Source: Gammaproteobacteria bacterium
GTDB lineage: Bacteria; Pseudomonadota; Gammaproteobacteria; JAJPIJ01
Reading direction: 5' to 3'
DNA length: 64,000 nt
NCBI GenBank assembly: GCA_022071965.1
Contig: JAJVIQ010000004.1
Coordinates: 62,001-126,000, forward strand
Made by a program: the position numbers and the translations under genes
The notes under the pieces: model-generated
The model's database searches: none
Told to the model about the DNA's origin: nothing
What the model saw: the letters and a program-made list of their open reading frames with translations, nothing else
Shown: positions 38,910 through 48,271 of the stretch, piece by piece
Numbering within the stretch: the stretch's first letter is position 1
How the letters are laid out: every line of letters begins with the position of its first letter

Positions 38910-39656
38910 TTACGTGTCTGCTTTCAGCCGTGGCCAGAGGCGCACTTCAGTCAGGTCGATGGTATTTTCGAGGAGTTCGTCGAGCCCGCGGCCGAGGAGG
39001 TAGTACGGTATCGACAGCAGTATGCCGCACACCAGGCTGACCAGTGTCGTGTTCAGCGCCGTGCTCATGCCGTGGCTCATCTGCTTCAGCACCCGCTGCA
39101 TCATGCTGGCGTCGAGCAGTTCCTGCTGCGACACCGAGCCCAGCATCCAGATGAAGCCGATCAGGGTGCCCAGGAATCCGACCTTCAGATTGAAATCGAT
39201 CAGGAACCAGCCGAACTCGTTGGCACTGCGGATCTTCGAGGCATAGGCCTCGAGGATGTCGTTGCGCGACTCGGCAGGCTTGCCGGCCTCCGCGCGCCGT
39301 TGCTTGGTGCGCACCAGATCGAGCAGGTAACGAGATATGAAACCGTCGGGCAGGGCGCCGCCGCCGACCTGCACGCGTCCGTGCGAGACGCTGACCGGAG
39401 TCTCGGCACTCTGGCTGTCCAGCACCTGGCGCGAACGCGCGACCAGATTGAGCTCGCCCGACAGGACCCAGGTGCGCCACATGGAATGGATCACGCCGAC
39501 CGCGTAGATGGCGATGACCGCCACGCAGATGCGGCTGTGGTCGCTCTCGACCATCTCCTGTATCAGGCCGTTGTCCCAGCAGACGACCAGACCGAAGGCG
39601 ATGAGGCCGGTCGTCAGCAGCCACACGAGAAACAGGAAATGTTCGGTCTTGTACAT
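38910..39656 (-). CDS. MotA/TolQ/ExbB-family proton channel-like protein
   Basis: A 248-residue membrane protein with two N-terminal spans (about 5-27 and 42-64), a cytoplasmic loop, and two C-terminal spans. The last two carry the family motifs GFLGTLIG (160-167) and ALNTTLVSLVCGI (200-212), including the pore-facing threonines known from ExbB and TolQ. The family forms pentameric ion channels that drive a partner across the envelope. This one is not next to tonB, tolA or flagellar genes. The partner gene downstream and the paralogue pair suggest a distinct system. Confidence 0.8.
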   Translation of the reverse strand: MYKTEHFLFLVWLLTTGLIAFGLVVCWDNGLIQEMVESDHSRICVAVIAIYAVGVIHSMWRTWVLSGELNLVARSRQVLDSQSAETPVSVSHGRVQVGGGALPDGFISRYLLDLVRTKQRRAEAGKPAESRNDILEAYASKIRSANEFGWFLIDFNLKVGFLGTLIGFIWMLGSVSQQELLDASMMQRVLKQMSHGMSTALNTTLVSLVCGILLSIPYYLLGRGLDELLENTIDLTEVRLWPRLKADT

Positions 39657-39738
39657 GGTGCGTCCGGCTCTTCGGGATTGTTCGACGTCGCCAGCGCATC
39701 GGGGCTGGACTTGCGGGTCGCGATGGGGTCGGCTGGGG

Positions 39739-39769
39739 AGTATACACGCACAATGACGGTACGCCGCAA
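39739..39769 (-). promoter_or_regulatory. Promoter candidate for the ExbB-like operon
   Basis: On the minus strand TTGCGG (39764-39769) and TATACT (39739-39744) are 19 bases apart, in the 161-base gap between the DUF302 gene and the ExbB-like gene. The -10 is strong; the spacing is long. It would give the five-gene cluster its own start point. Confidence 0.4.
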
Positions 39770-39817
39770 GTCGGGCTCCGGCGCCCTCCACGGTCCGGGC
39801 CGCCCCGCGACGGCCCG

Positions 39818-40324
39818 CTAGGGCGTGGACGGGACGACCGACACCCGGCTCACGGGGGCGTCCTTCTCCAGCGCGAAGGCGGCGATCTCCCGCAGTGTCG
39901 AGTTCATGCGTCGCGCGAAGGCGACCACCCGTGCATCCGGATGATGTTCGGGCAGAAGGATGACACTGATGACGGTCTGCCCGCCAGCCACGTGGACGGT
40001 GATGCGGCAGGGCATCATGGCGATGTAGCCGGGGTCGTACTCGAGCACTTCGCGCGCCACCTCGAGACTGCAGAAGTGGATGACCTCCATATCCGGAAAG
40101 TTCCGGTAGCCGCGCTCACGCATCGCGGAGCCGACCTTGTTGTAGCCGGTGATGCGGAAGTTGCGCTCGGTGATCGCGAACTCCAGCTCCTCGATCACGT
40201 CGGCGAAGGGCTTGTCGGTGACATAGCGGGCCACCGGGCCGGTGCCTTCCCCGACGCCCGCCGGCGGAGCCTTGGAGCAGGCCGTCCCCAGCAGGAGCGG
40301 CAGCACGAGCAGCGCGAGGCGCAT
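39818..40324 (-). CDS. DUF302-family lipoprotein
   Basis: A 168-residue lipoprotein with lipobox LLGTAC, so Cys16 is the predicted lipidated residue. The remainder resembles the DUF302 fold: PFADVIEELEFAITERNFRITG, then EVIHFCSLEVAREVLEYDP and MPCRITVHV. DUF302 proteins are of unknown function. The gene starts 15 bases after the L,D-transpeptidase stops, so the two are likely co-transcribed in the envelope. Confidence 0.75.
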   Translation of the reverse strand: MRLALLVLPLLLGTACSKAPPAGVGEGTGPVARYVTDKPFADVIEELEFAITERNFRITGYNKVGSAMRERGYRNFPDMEVIHFCSLEVAREVLEYDPGYIAMMPCRITVHVAGGQTVISVILLPEHHPDARVVAFARRMNSTLREIAAFALEKDAPVSRVSVVPSTP

Positions 40325-40339
40325 GGCCGCCGGTGCGTA

Positions 40340-40933
40340 TTACTCGCTGATGACGACCTTGGTGCCCACGTCCACGTACCGCATGATCTCCTCGATCTGT
40401 TCGTTGGTGAGCGCGATGCAGCCCTCCGTCCAGTCGTTGCCGAGGTGCAGGTAGACCCGATCGCCGCTCTCATCGCCCAGGCCGTGGATGCCGATGGCCC
40501 CGCCCAGGGGGGTGTCCTGCGGCGGGATCCGGCCGCTGTGGGCCGCCGCCACGATCGCGTCGAACTCCGCGCGCGTGATGATCTTGTTCTTCAGGCCGTA
40601 AAAGGCGTCCTTGACGTTGGGATAGCTCAGCCGCAGGAAGCGGTGGAACTTCTCGCTGTCCTTCAACTCCACAATCCGGTAGATTCCCACCGGGGTCTTG
40701 CGGTCGCCCATCATTTTCTTGTCGCCCTTGCCGCCCTTGCCGGAGGCGACGCGATACTGCTTCTCGACCTTGCCGTCGTGCTTGATGAGCAGCAGGCGCT
40801 GTGACTTGATGACCTGGATCTCGTAATCATCGCGCGGGGCGGCGGCGGCGGCCTCGATCGCAGCGGGCGACAGGACCTCCAGCGCGATGGCCAGCAGCGC
40901 GGCGGTGAGGTGTGTGAAGGTCCTGCGCGGCAT
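40340..40933 (-). CDS. L,D-transpeptidase (YkuD domain), YafK-like
   Basis: A 197-residue secreted protein with a signal peptide (LTAALLAIALEVLSPAAIEA) and a YkuD domain. The catalytic motif is GIHG followed by TEGCIALTN, with the active cysteine. The usual Arg after GCI is replaced by Ala, the pattern seen in YafK-type enzymes. Such enzymes crosslink peptidoglycan, attach proteins to it, or detach them. ATG 40933 gives a clean signal peptide; the in-frame sequence further upstream is not coding-like and overlaps the divergent cytochrome gene. Confidence 0.88.
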   Translation of the reverse strand: MPRRTFTHLTAALLAIALEVLSPAAIEAAAAAPRDDYEIQVIKSQRLLLIKHDGKVEKQYRVASGKGGKGDKKMMGDRKTPVGIYRIVELKDSEKFHRFLRLSYPNVKDAFYGLKNKIITRAEFDAIVAAAHSGRIPPQDTPLGGAIGIHGLGDESGDRVYLHLGNDWTEGCIALTNEQIEEIMRYVDVGTKVVISE

Positions 40934-41077
40934 GCAATTCTGATGATTTGAATTCTTAAAATGCAGCGTTAACTGTGTGCCTGACAGCATATTATCGCAA
41001 AAAGAGAACACGACGAAACCTTCTCGTGCACCGGCCCAGACTCGCGATCCCTTCCCCAGGCAAGCGGAGAACCAGAG

Positions 41078-41650
41078 ATGCAGACCCGGACTGATCTCGG
41101 GGTTCCCGGCGGCGGCGACGCGGCCGTTCTGACCCGCTACACCGCCCCGGCGATGCTGCTGCACTGGCTGACGGCCGCGCTGGTCCTGTTTCTCTTCGGG
41201 CTGGGGTGGTACATGGTCGATCTGCCGAAAGGCCCGGCGCGGAGCGCGGATTTTGCATTGCACAAGTCGGTGGGGATCCTGGTGTTCCTCCTGACCATCG
41301 CCCGCCTGAACTGGTGCCTGCGCCATCCCGCGCCCTCGCTGCCGTCCCTGATGCCCGCCTGGCAGCAGCGCCTGGTGCACATCGTCCACCGAGGTTTCTA
41401 CGTGATGCTCTTCGTACATCCCTTCTTCGGGTACCTCTCGGCCGAGTTCGCCGGCTACGGCACCAGGTTCTTCGGCCTGCCGCTGTACAACTGGGGCTGG
41501 AAGGATCAGAGGATCAACGAGTTCTTCACCGAATGCCACGAGGTGACCGGCGTCGTGCTCCTCATCCTCATCATCTGCCACCTCGCCGGAGCCATCTCGC
41601 ACATGCTGAAGAAGGGCGACCGTACGCTGGCGCGCATGCTGCCCTGGTGA
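41078..41650 (+). CDS. Cytochrome b561 family membrane protein
   Basis: This 190-residue four-span b-type cytochrome transfers electrons at the inner membrane, usually from quinol to a periplasmic acceptor. The spans are around residues 25-47, 63-82, 107-125 and 154-174. Candidate haem ligands are His29 in LLHW, His61 in ALHKSVG, His101/104 and His112, and His153 and His163 near the end. The sequence opening TRYTAPAMLLHWLTAALV is typical. No obvious partner is adjacent. Confidence 0.85.
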   Translation: MQTRTDLGVPGGGDAAVLTRYTAPAMLLHWLTAALVLFLFGLGWYMVDLPKGPARSADFALHKSVGILVFLLTIARLNWCLRHPAPSLPSLMPAWQQRLVHIVHRGFYVMLFVHPFFGYLSAEFAGYGTRFFGLPLYNWGWKDQRINEFFTECHEVTGVVLLILIICHLAGAISHMLKKGDRTLARMLPW

Positions 41651-41697
41651 GGGGCAGCATGCGCGCCCAATCCCGCTGAATTGCCCCCGGCGCGCCG

Positions 41698-42360
41698 CTA
41701 GGGCCGGGGTAAACGCAGAAGCTCCGCCACCTCCGGGTGCGTCGTGTCGGTGGCGATGTCTGCGGCGGTCTTGCCGCGATCATCACGCAACGACGGATCC
41801 GCACCGCGACTGAGCAGCAGCTCGACGGTCCCGGCGTGCCCCTGGCCGGCGGCCCACATCAGCGCCGTCAGCTCGTGCCGGCCGCGGGCGTTCACCTCGA
41901 CACCGTGATCGAGCAGCGAACGCACGCACTCCGCGCATCCCTCGCCGGCGGCGTACACCATCGCGGTCTTCTCGAGCTGATCCCTCGCCGCCGGCTCCGC
42001 GCCGTGGACGAGCAGGTATTCGACGATGCCCGACCTGCCCTCGTAGCAGGCCGCCATGAGCGGCGTGGTCTTGTCGAGCGCGGCGAGATTCACGTCCGCA
42101 CCTTTCCCGACCAGGAACTCGACCACCGGGGCGTTGCCGGCCGCGGCGAACATGTGCAGCGGGGTCTTCCCGACGCGGTTGCGCGAGTTCGGATTGGCGC
42201 CGCTGTTCACCAGCAGCCTGACCCGCTCGGCATCGCCCTGGCGGGCGTAGTCCAGCAGTTGCGCATTCAGCGTCTTCTCGGAAGCCTGTGCCCGGCAGAC
42301 GAACGGCAGGATCGCCAGCAAAAGCACCCCCACCAGATGCCTCGTCTCAGGTCGCTTCAT
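41698..42360 (-). CDS. Secreted ankyrin-repeat protein
   Basis: A 220-residue protein with a signal peptide (LVGVLLLAILPFVCRAQA) followed by five to six ankyrin repeats, for example GKTPLHMFAAAGNAPVVEFLVGK and DKTTPLMAACYEG. Ankyrin repeats mediate protein contacts; periplasmic ones are often found next to catalase or other oxidative-stress genes, but none is here. It is convergent with cytochrome b561. Confidence 0.85.
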   Translation of the reverse strand: MKRPETRHLVGVLLLAILPFVCRAQASEKTLNAQLLDYARQGDAERVRLLVNSGANPNSRNRVGKTPLHMFAAAGNAPVVEFLVGKGADVNLAALDKTTPLMAACYEGRSGIVEYLLVHGAEPAARDQLEKTAMVYAAGEGCAECVRSLLDHGVEVNARGRHELTALMWAAGQGHAGTVELLLSRGADPSLRDDRGKTAADIATDTTHPEVAELLRLPRP

Positions 42361-42459
42361 GGTTGTTCACGATGCGTTGCAACATAGTGTCAGGAGCCTC
42401 CAGAGCATTGCGATAGGTACCACTTTGTAAGTATGCCGGTATCTTTCCCTAGGAGTAGT

Positions 42460-42612
42460 ATGACAAAGACGCCATCGGACCGGGAAATTTTCACGGCTTT
42501 CGCGGAGGGTGGCGCTGCAGATCAAAAGCAATCAGACGCGATCCTACCAACAAGAGCGGAGGGCATATGCAAATCAAGAAAATGCGATTGGCGATCCTGG
42601 CGGCGCTGCTGA
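42460..42612 (+). CDS. Possible 50-residue leader ORF
   Basis: An ATG at 42460 preceded by AGGAG (42451-42455) opens a 50-codon frame that runs past the PQQ dehydrogenase start and stops at 42612. The product (begins [18 protein letters not shown]) is not recognised and its last third is arginine- and tryptophan-rich, as expected for an out-of-frame read. It may be chance, or a translated leader affecting the next gene. Confidence 0.2.
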   Translation: MTKTPSDREIFTAFAEGGAADQKQSDAILPTRAEGICKSRKCDWRSWRRC

Positions 42613-44288
42613 CCGGAGGCACGGGAACGGCCTGGGCCGGCGGCGCGGAAACCGAGGCCGCCACGCGTGTGATGCAGCCGGTACCCACGGACATCAACGT
42701 CTCCCAGGACATGCTCGACAAGGCGGAAGGAGATTCCAGCAACTGGATCCACTCGAACATGTCCTACAGCAACAGCCGCTACTATCCCGCCGATCAGATC
42801 AACGCCGGCAACGTCGCGCAGCTGAAGCCCGCATTCGTCTTCCAGACGGCGGTCCTGGAGTCCATGGAGACCTCTCCTATCGTCGTTGACGGGGTCATGT
42901 TCCTGACCACCTCGTTCAACCACGTCTACGCGATCAACGCGACGACGGGCGAGGAGTACTGGCACTACAAGCACAAGATGGGTCCGGTCACCACCTACTG
43001 CTGCGGCCCGAACAACCGTGGCGTGGCCGTCGCCGGCGGCACGCTGTTCATGGGCACCCTGGATGCGAAGCTGGTGGCGCTCGATGCCAAGACCGGCAAG
43101 CCGCTGTGGGAGACCCAGATCGCCGATCCCGAGCTCGGGTATTCCGAGACCATGGCCCCCGTGGTGGTCGACGGCAAGGTGCTCATCGGCACGAACGGTG
43201 GCGAGTATGGCATACGCGGCTTCGTGAAGGCCTTCAACGCCGCCGACGGCAAGGAGCTGTGGACCTTCTACACGATCCCCGAGAAGGGCCAGGAAGGCGT
43301 GTGGGCAACGCATGACGCCACCGGGCGCGACATGCTGCGCAACATCGAGAAGGAGAAGGCGGATCTCGCGGCCAAGGGCGGCGATTTCTACAAGACCCTG
43401 GGCGGCGGCGTCTGGATGACCCCGGCGGTGGATCGCGCCACCAAGACGGTGTACTTCGTGGCCGGCAATCCCTCGCCCGATCTCTACGGCGAGATCCGTC
43501 CAGGCGACAACCTCTACACCGATTCCATCGTCGCGGTCGACCTGGAGACCGGCGCCTACAAGGCCCACTACCAGTACATCGCGCACGACGTCTGGGACCT
43601 CGACGCGGTGAGCCCCGTCATACTCACCGAGGCGGCGGACAAGGACGGCAAGATGGTCCCAGTCGCCATCCATGGCGGCAAGACGGGCCACATCTACGTG
43701 CACAACCGCAATGATCTGAGCCTGGTGCGATTCTCCGAGGCGATGGTGCCGCAGGAGAACATGTGGGTGCTGCCGACGCCGGACGGCGCGCGCATGCTGC
43801 CCGGCGCCAACGGCGGCGTGGAATGGAACCCGCTGGCGGTCAATCCCAAGCTGCGGATGGCCTACGCGGCCAACCTGCATCAGCCGATGACCTACCATGT
43901 GGAGCCCTCCGAGTATCCGGGCGGCAAGCTGTGGCTCGGCGGCGCCTTCAAGGTCATCCCGGGCGAGGAGCAGGCCGGATTCCTCGTCGGCGTGAACCTC
44001 GACACCGGCAAGGTGGCGTGGAAAGTCAAGACGCCTCAGCCGCTGATGGGCGGCGTACTGGCCACGGGCGGCAACCTGGTGTTCAACGGCGAGGGCAACG
44101 GCTGGTTCAAGGCCTTCGACGCGGGCAACGGGAACGAGCTGTGGAAGTTCCAGTGCGGCGCGGGCGTGAACGCCCCGGCGGTGTCCTACACGGTGGGCGG
44201 CAAGCAGTACGTTGCGGTCGCCGCGGGCGGCAACACCCAGCTCGACTTCAAGCGCGGCAACAGCGTGTTCGTGTTCGCCCTGCCGTAA
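42567..44288 (+). CDS. PQQ-dependent alcohol dehydrogenase, lanthanide-type metal site
   Basis: A 573-residue periplasmic quinoprotein with a signal peptide (cut near AWA-GG) and the eight-bladed propeller of the methanol/ethanol dehydrogenase family. The vicinal disulfide that sits over PQQ is Cys145-Cys146. Metal-site residues by motif are Glu213 (GGEYGIRGF), Asn301 (AGNPSP) and catalytic Asp344 (HDVWDLDAV). Asp346, two residues on, is the extra acidic ligand that marks XoxF and PedH enzymes as lanthanide-dependent; calcium enzymes have Ala or Ser there. Start ATG 42567 follows GGAGGG. The substrate is unknown. The cytochrome downstream is a likely electron acceptor. Confidence 0.88.
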   Translation: MQIKKMRLAILAALLTGGTGTAWAGGAETEAATRVMQPVPTDINVSQDMLDKAEGDSSNWIHSNMSYSNSRYYPADQINAGNVAQLKPAFVFQTAVLESMETSPIVVDGVMFLTTSFNHVYAINATTGEEYWHYKHKMGPVTTYCCGPNNRGVAVAGGTLFMGTLDAKLVALDAKTGKPLWETQIADPELGYSETMAPVVVDGKVLIGTNGGEYGIRGFVKAFNAADGKELWTFYTIPEKGQEGVWATHDATGRDMLRNIEKEKADLAAKGGDFYKTLGGGVWMTPAVDRATKTVYFVAGNPSPDLYGEIRPGDNLYTDSIVAVDLETGAYKAHYQYIAHDVWDLDAVSPVILTEAADKDGKMVPVAIHGGKTGHIYVHNRNDLSLVRFSEAMVPQENMWVLPTPDGARMLPGANGGVEWNPLAVNPKLRMAYAANLHQPMTYHVEPSEYPGGKLWLGGAFKVIPGEEQAGFLVGVNLDTGKVAWKVKTPQPLMGGVLATGGNLVFNGEGNGWFKAFDAGNGNELWKFQCGAGVNAPAVSYTVGGKQYVAVAAGGNTQLDFKRGNSVFVFALP

Positions 44289-44314
44289 AGGCCGTACGTC
44301 CGTTTCGGAACCAC

Positions 44315-44350
44315 GCCACGCCGGGTGGGTCTCACCCGGCGTGGCTTTTC
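44315..44350 (+). terminator. Rho-independent terminator after the PQQ dehydrogenase
   Basis: Arms 44315-44327 and 44333-44345 form a perfect 13-bp GC-rich stem with a 5-base loop, followed by TTTTC. It lies 27 bases after the dehydrogenase stop and just before the cytochrome c gene, so transcription into the cytochrome would be reduced. Confidence 0.85.
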
Positions 44351-44371
44351 TGTGTCGAGGGGAGGGTCTTC

Positions 44372-44950
44372 GTGTTGATGCGACTCACCATGCTGGCGGC
44401 GTGCGGCCTGAACCTGCTGCCCCTGAACGCGCGTGCGGAAGCCCCCGCCGGGCAGGAGAAGGCCGCCGTTTGCGCCGCGTGCCACGGGGTGGACGGGAAT
44501 TCCACGGATCCTCAGTATCCCAAGCTCGCGGGGCAGACCGCCCGCTACCTGTACCTGCAGCTGAAGGATTTCAAGGAAGGCCGGCGCAGCGATCCGCAGA
44601 TGTCACCGATGGCGGCCAGCCTCTCCAGGGAGGACATGCACGCGCTTGCCGACTACTTCGCCGCGCAGAAGCAGGCGCCCAGCACCTACAGCGTGGATCC
44701 GACGAAGGTCAACGAGGGCAGGACGATTGCGGACGCGGCGCTGTGCACCATGTGCCACCTCGGCGGCTTCTCCGGACAGAACGAGGTCCCGCGCGTGGCG
44801 GGCCAGCACTATGCGTACATCGTCAAGCAGCTCACGGACTTTCGCGAGAAGCGGCGCACCAACGATGCGGGCAACATGACCAGCGTTTCGCGCGGGCTGA
44901 GCGACGGGGACATCGACAAACTCGCGCAGTACATCACCAACCTCAATTGA
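44372..44950 (+). CDS. Diheme cytochrome c, c4-like
   Basis: A protein of about 190 residues, with a signal peptide and two c-type haem motifs: CAACH near residue 35 and CTMCH near residue 130. Each half repeats the same layout (KLAGQTARYLYLQLKDFKEG against RVAGQHYAYIVKQLTDFREK), as in cytochrome c4, with methionine ligands in MSPMA and NMTS. It likely carries electrons in the periplasm, perhaps from the quinoprotein upstream. Starts GTG 44372, TTG 44375 and ATG 44378 are all in frame after GGGGAGGG; spacing cannot settle which. Confidence 0.88.
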   Translation: MLMRLTMLAACGLNLLPLNARAEAPAGQEKAAVCAACHGVDGNSTDPQYPKLAGQTARYLYLQLKDFKEGRRSDPQMSPMAASLSREDMHALADYFAAQKQAPSTYSVDPTKVNEGRTIADAALCTMCHLGGFSGQNEVPRVAGQHYAYIVKQLTDFREKRRTNDAGNMTSVSRGLSDGDIDKLAQYITNLN

Positions 44951-45355
44951 TGTGCAGGAACGCCGGGATGGCGTGACGGCCGATGGGCCGCGTCGGACTG
45001 GCGGTCCCGCGGCGGCCTCTCCAGGGGCTGCCGATGCACGCCGTCACTTCGCGGCCGCAACGTACCTCGTCGCAGGCAGGAGCTCCCGGGTCAATCAGGC
45101 GGCCTCACGGTCGGGTCGAAGGGATATGCGCACCGCGATGACTTCAGCCGCCAGGCCTGGGTCCGGTCGGCCGGCCGGAATGCCATCGAAACAAATAGTT
45201 GCTGGCCAGACCTCGCCATCTGCCGATCTTCACGGAGAGCGCCGGGCAGCGTCACCGGCTCATGCCGATCGGCCGGCGGGTTAGGGTCAGCTCCCCGGCG
45301 TGCCGGGCCTGCCCTGGTGCAATCGCTTGCGAAACGCGGGTTTATACTGGCAGGC
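44951..45355 (+). other. Gene-free stretch between cytochrome c and the sensor kinase
   Basis: About 405 bases without a recognisable gene. I see no strong terminator, and short open frames here have no ribosome-binding sites. A GG-N11-GC pair around 45315 faintly resembles a sigma-54 promoter but the spacing is one base too long. Confidence 0.5.
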
Positions 45356-46843
45356 ATGCCGCTCGCCCGATTGCGTTCCCTGCGCAGCCTGCTTCTCGCC
45401 CATGAGCTCGCCTTCCTGTTCCTGGTCATCGTGACCGGGGCGCTGGGCGGTGTGTGGGCCTATTTCTGGCAGAAGACCTCGGCGGAGTCGGTGCGCATCA
45501 ACCAGCTCACCTATTCCTCGCTGCAGATCCGCAGCGATCTGTTCCGCCAGATCAAGGAGGTGACCTACGCGCGCCTGTCCGGCAATGCCGACGCGCTGAG
45601 CCTGTACGGGGAGTACTCCCGCCGGATCGACAAGCACTTCAACACCCTGCGGCAACTCTCGCAGTCCGCGGAGGAGGACGCGGCGGTCCAGGACATGCAG
45701 CGCAGCTATCGCGTGCTGCAGAACGATATGAACAACATCTTCTCCGACCCCTACTTCATCAGCCGCGTGGTGCCGCTGAAGATCCTGGATCTGCAGTACG
45801 AGCAGATCATGGTGGGTGACTTCGAGAAGACGCAGAGCCGGTTCGAGCAGCTCCTGCGCGACAAGCAGCAGAACCTGGACGCCACGCTGGCGACCTGGAC
45901 GCGCTTCGCGCCGTTCATCCTGCCGTTGCCCATCATCGTGGCGTTCGGACTCATCGCGATGGCGCGACGCTGGCTCAAGCGCGGGTTCGTCGAGCCGGTG
46001 AAGGAGATCACGCAGGGGGCGCGGCTCATCAGTATCGGCGACGTCGGCTACGTCATTCCCCAGAGCGGCGTGACGGAGATGACGGAGCTGTCGCGCGCGA
46101 TCAACCAGATGGCCGCCGATCTCTCGCGCTCGCGCGACGCGCTGGTGGAGAGCGAGAAGAGCGGGGCGCTCGGCGCCCTGGTGCCGGTGGTCGCGCACAA
46201 CATCCGCAACCCGCTCGCGAGCATCCGCGCCAGCGCGCAACTGCTCGATCATGCCGACGACAGGGCCGAGATCCTGGAGATCAAGAACGCCATCATCGAG
46301 ACCGTCGACCGGCTCGGGCGCTGGGTCAGCGCCCTGGTCTCCTACCTGCATCCGCTGAAACCTCACCCCGTACCGCGCAGTCCAACGATGGTCGTCGAGG
46401 CGGCCCTCAAGCTGCTCGACAACCGCCTGCGGGAGCGGGAGATCACCGTCGTGCGCCGGCGGTGGGACGCCGACACCGTGGCGCTGGTCGACCCGGACCT
46501 GATGGAGCAGGCCGTCTATGGTCTGCTGTCGAACGCCGTGGATGCCTCGCCGCCCGGCGCCACCCTCACGCTTGCCGCGGCGCAGGAAGGCGGGGAGTTG
46601 CGCATCACCATCGATGACGAGGGTCCCGGCATGCCGTTCGAACCCCAGCCCTCCTCGGGACTCACCCCCGGGCCGACGACGAAGCGCTTCGGCACGGGCC
46701 TGGGCATACCGGTGGCGTTCAAGGTGTGCAAGGCGCACGGTTGGAAACTGCAGTTCGACGGGACGGAAAGTGGCGGCACGCGGGTGATCATCGCCGCGCC
46801 GCTATGCACAGAGGTCGAGGAAAGCGAGAAGACCGATGCCTGA
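45356..46843 (+). CDS. Membrane sensor histidine kinase, NtrB-like
   Basis: A 495-residue kinase with a first span near residues 15-35, a periplasmic helical sensor of about 150 residues, a second span near 185-205, then HAMP, HisKA and HATPase_c domains. The phosphoacceptor is His281 in [12 protein letters not shown]; the ATP-lid blocks are [18 protein letters not shown] and [13 protein letters not shown]. It overlaps the response regulator gene by 8 bases (ATGCCTGA), so the two form a pair. The signal sensed is unknown. Confidence 0.92.
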   Translation: MPLARLRSLRSLLLAHELAFLFLVIVTGALGGVWAYFWQKTSAESVRINQLTYSSLQIRSDLFRQIKEVTYARLSGNADALSLYGEYSRRIDKHFNTLRQLSQSAEEDAAVQDMQRSYRVLQNDMNNIFSDPYFISRVVPLKILDLQYEQIMVGDFEKTQSRFEQLLRDKQQNLDATLATWTRFAPFILPLPIIVAFGLIAMARRWLKRGFVEPVKEITQGARLISIGDVGYVIPQSGVTEMTELSRAINQMAADLSRSRDALVESEKSGALGALVPVVAHNIRNPLASIRASAQLLDHADDRAEILEIKNAIIETVDRLGRWVSALVSYLHPLKPHPVPRSPTMVVEAALKLLDNRLREREITVVRRRWDADTVALVDPDLMEQAVYGLLSNAVDASPPGATLTLAAAQEGGELRITIDDEGPGMPFEPQPSSGLTPGPTTKRFGTGLGIPVAFKVCKAHGWKLQFDGTESGGTRVIIAAPLCTEVEESEKTDA

Positions 46844-48269
46844 GAGCAGCACGATCTCCGGCGGCGAGGCCGCCGCACCCAAGCGCACGCCGATGGTACT
46901 CATCGTCGAGGACGAGGAACTGTTCGGCAAGGCGGTGGCCAAGCGCCTCGGCAAGTCGGGCTACCACTGCCAGCACGCGACCACGCTCGCCAGGGCGGAG
47001 CAGTCGCTGCGCGAGCTGACGCCCGATCTCATCCTGCTCGACATGCGGCTGCCGGACGGCTCGGGCCTGGATTTCCTCGCCAGACTGCGCGGCGGCGCCG
47101 GGGCCGACATCCCGGTACTGGTCATGTCGGCCTACGGCGAACTCGAGGACGCCGTGTCCGCGATGAAGCTCAATGCGGCCGAGTACCTGAAAAAGCCCTT
47201 CGATCTCGAGGAGCTGCTGGTCAACGTCGAGAAGGTCCTGGCCAAGGCGGAGATGGCGCGCAGCCTGGCGTATTCGCGCAAGCGCGAGCAGCGCAGCGCG
47301 AAGGTCGAATCGGTGCAGATGCTCGGCGAGTGCGAGCCGGTGCGCGCGATACGCGAGCAGGCCGAGCGCATCGGCCGTCTGGTGGCCGCGCCCGACGTGG
47401 TGCCGCCAACGGTGCTTATCCTCGGCGAGACCGGCACCGGCAAGGACGTGACCGCGCGCCTGATGCACGGCGTCAGCGCCCGCCGGGAACGCCCGTTCGT
47501 GCACGTGGATTGCGCCGCGCTGCCGAAGGACCTGATCGAGGCCGAGTTGTTCGGCCACGAGAAGGGCGCGTTCACCAGCGCCCACGTCGAGCGCACCGGC
47601 CTCATCGAGGCCGCCGAGGACGGCACGCTGTTCCTGGACGAGATCGGCGAGCTGCCCCTGGAGCTGCAGGCGAAGCTCCTGGCCGTGCTCGAGCGACGCA
47701 CGCTGCGGCGGATCGGCAGCAGCCAGGAACGGCCCGTGCGCTGCTGGTTCATCGCCGCGACCAATCGCGACATGGAGCAGATGGTCAGGGGAGGCCGGCT
47801 GCGTTCGGATCTTTTCTTCCGGTTGAACGTGCTCACGGTGCGTACCCCGCCGCTGCGCGAACGCGGCGAGGACATCGTGCTGCTGGCGAGGGAATTCGCG
47901 CGGCAGGTGGCGAACCGCTATGGGCAGAGGCCGCCCCAGTTCGACAGCGGCGCGATCGCGGCGCTGCGCCGCTACCACTGGCCGGGCAACGTGCGCGAGC
48001 TGCGCCACGTCATCGAGCGGGTGGTGCTGCTCTCCGGCGGCGGCGCGATCACGGCCGATGCGCTGATGCTGACCGCGCCACAGTCCCCCTCGGCCGGCGG
48101 TGACGACGCGGCCTCGCTCGACGAACTGACGCTGGATCAGGTCGAGAAGCTGCTGATCGAGCGGGCGCTGAAGCGCACCGACAACAACGTCTCGGAGGCC
48201 GCGCGCCAGCTCGGCGTGACGCGCATGGTCATGCGTTATCGCATGAAGAAGTACAACCTCGGCGGCTGA
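46836..48269 (+). CDS. NtrC-family sigma-54 response regulator
   Basis: A 477-residue activator with an N-terminal receiver (phospho-Asp69 in [13 protein letters not shown]), a central AAA+ domain and a C-terminal Fis-type helix-turn-helix ([22 protein letters not shown]). Walker A is GETGTGKD and Walker B is [12 protein letters not shown]. The sigma-54 contact loop reads GAFTSA where GAFTGA is canonical; Ser at this place is an uncommon variant that may still work. Its target promoters are not obvious in the window. Confidence 0.93.
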   Translation: MPESSTISGGEAAAPKRTPMVLIVEDEELFGKAVAKRLGKSGYHCQHATTLARAEQSLRELTPDLILLDMRLPDGSGLDFLARLRGGAGADIPVLVMSAYGELEDAVSAMKLNAAEYLKKPFDLEELLVNVEKVLAKAEMARSLAYSRKREQRSAKVESVQMLGECEPVRAIREQAERIGRLVAAPDVVPPTVLILGETGTGKDVTARLMHGVSARRERPFVHVDCAALPKDLIEAELFGHEKGAFTSAHVERTGLIEAAEDGTLFLDEIGELPLELQAKLLAVLERRTLRRIGSSQERPVRCWFIAATNRDMEQMVRGGRLRSDLFFRLNVLTVRTPPLRERGEDIVLLAREFARQVANRYGQRPPQFDSGAIAALRRYHWPGNVRELRHVIERVVLLSGGGAITADALMLTAPQSPSAGGDDAASLDELTLDQVEKLLIERALKRTDNNVSEAARQLGVTRMVMRYRMKKYNLGG

Positions 48270-48271
48270 TT

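Noticed and set aside
45313-45330. Possible sigma-54 promoter before the sensor kinase gene
   Set aside because: The GG and GC elements are 11 bases apart rather than 10 and the first element is a poor match.
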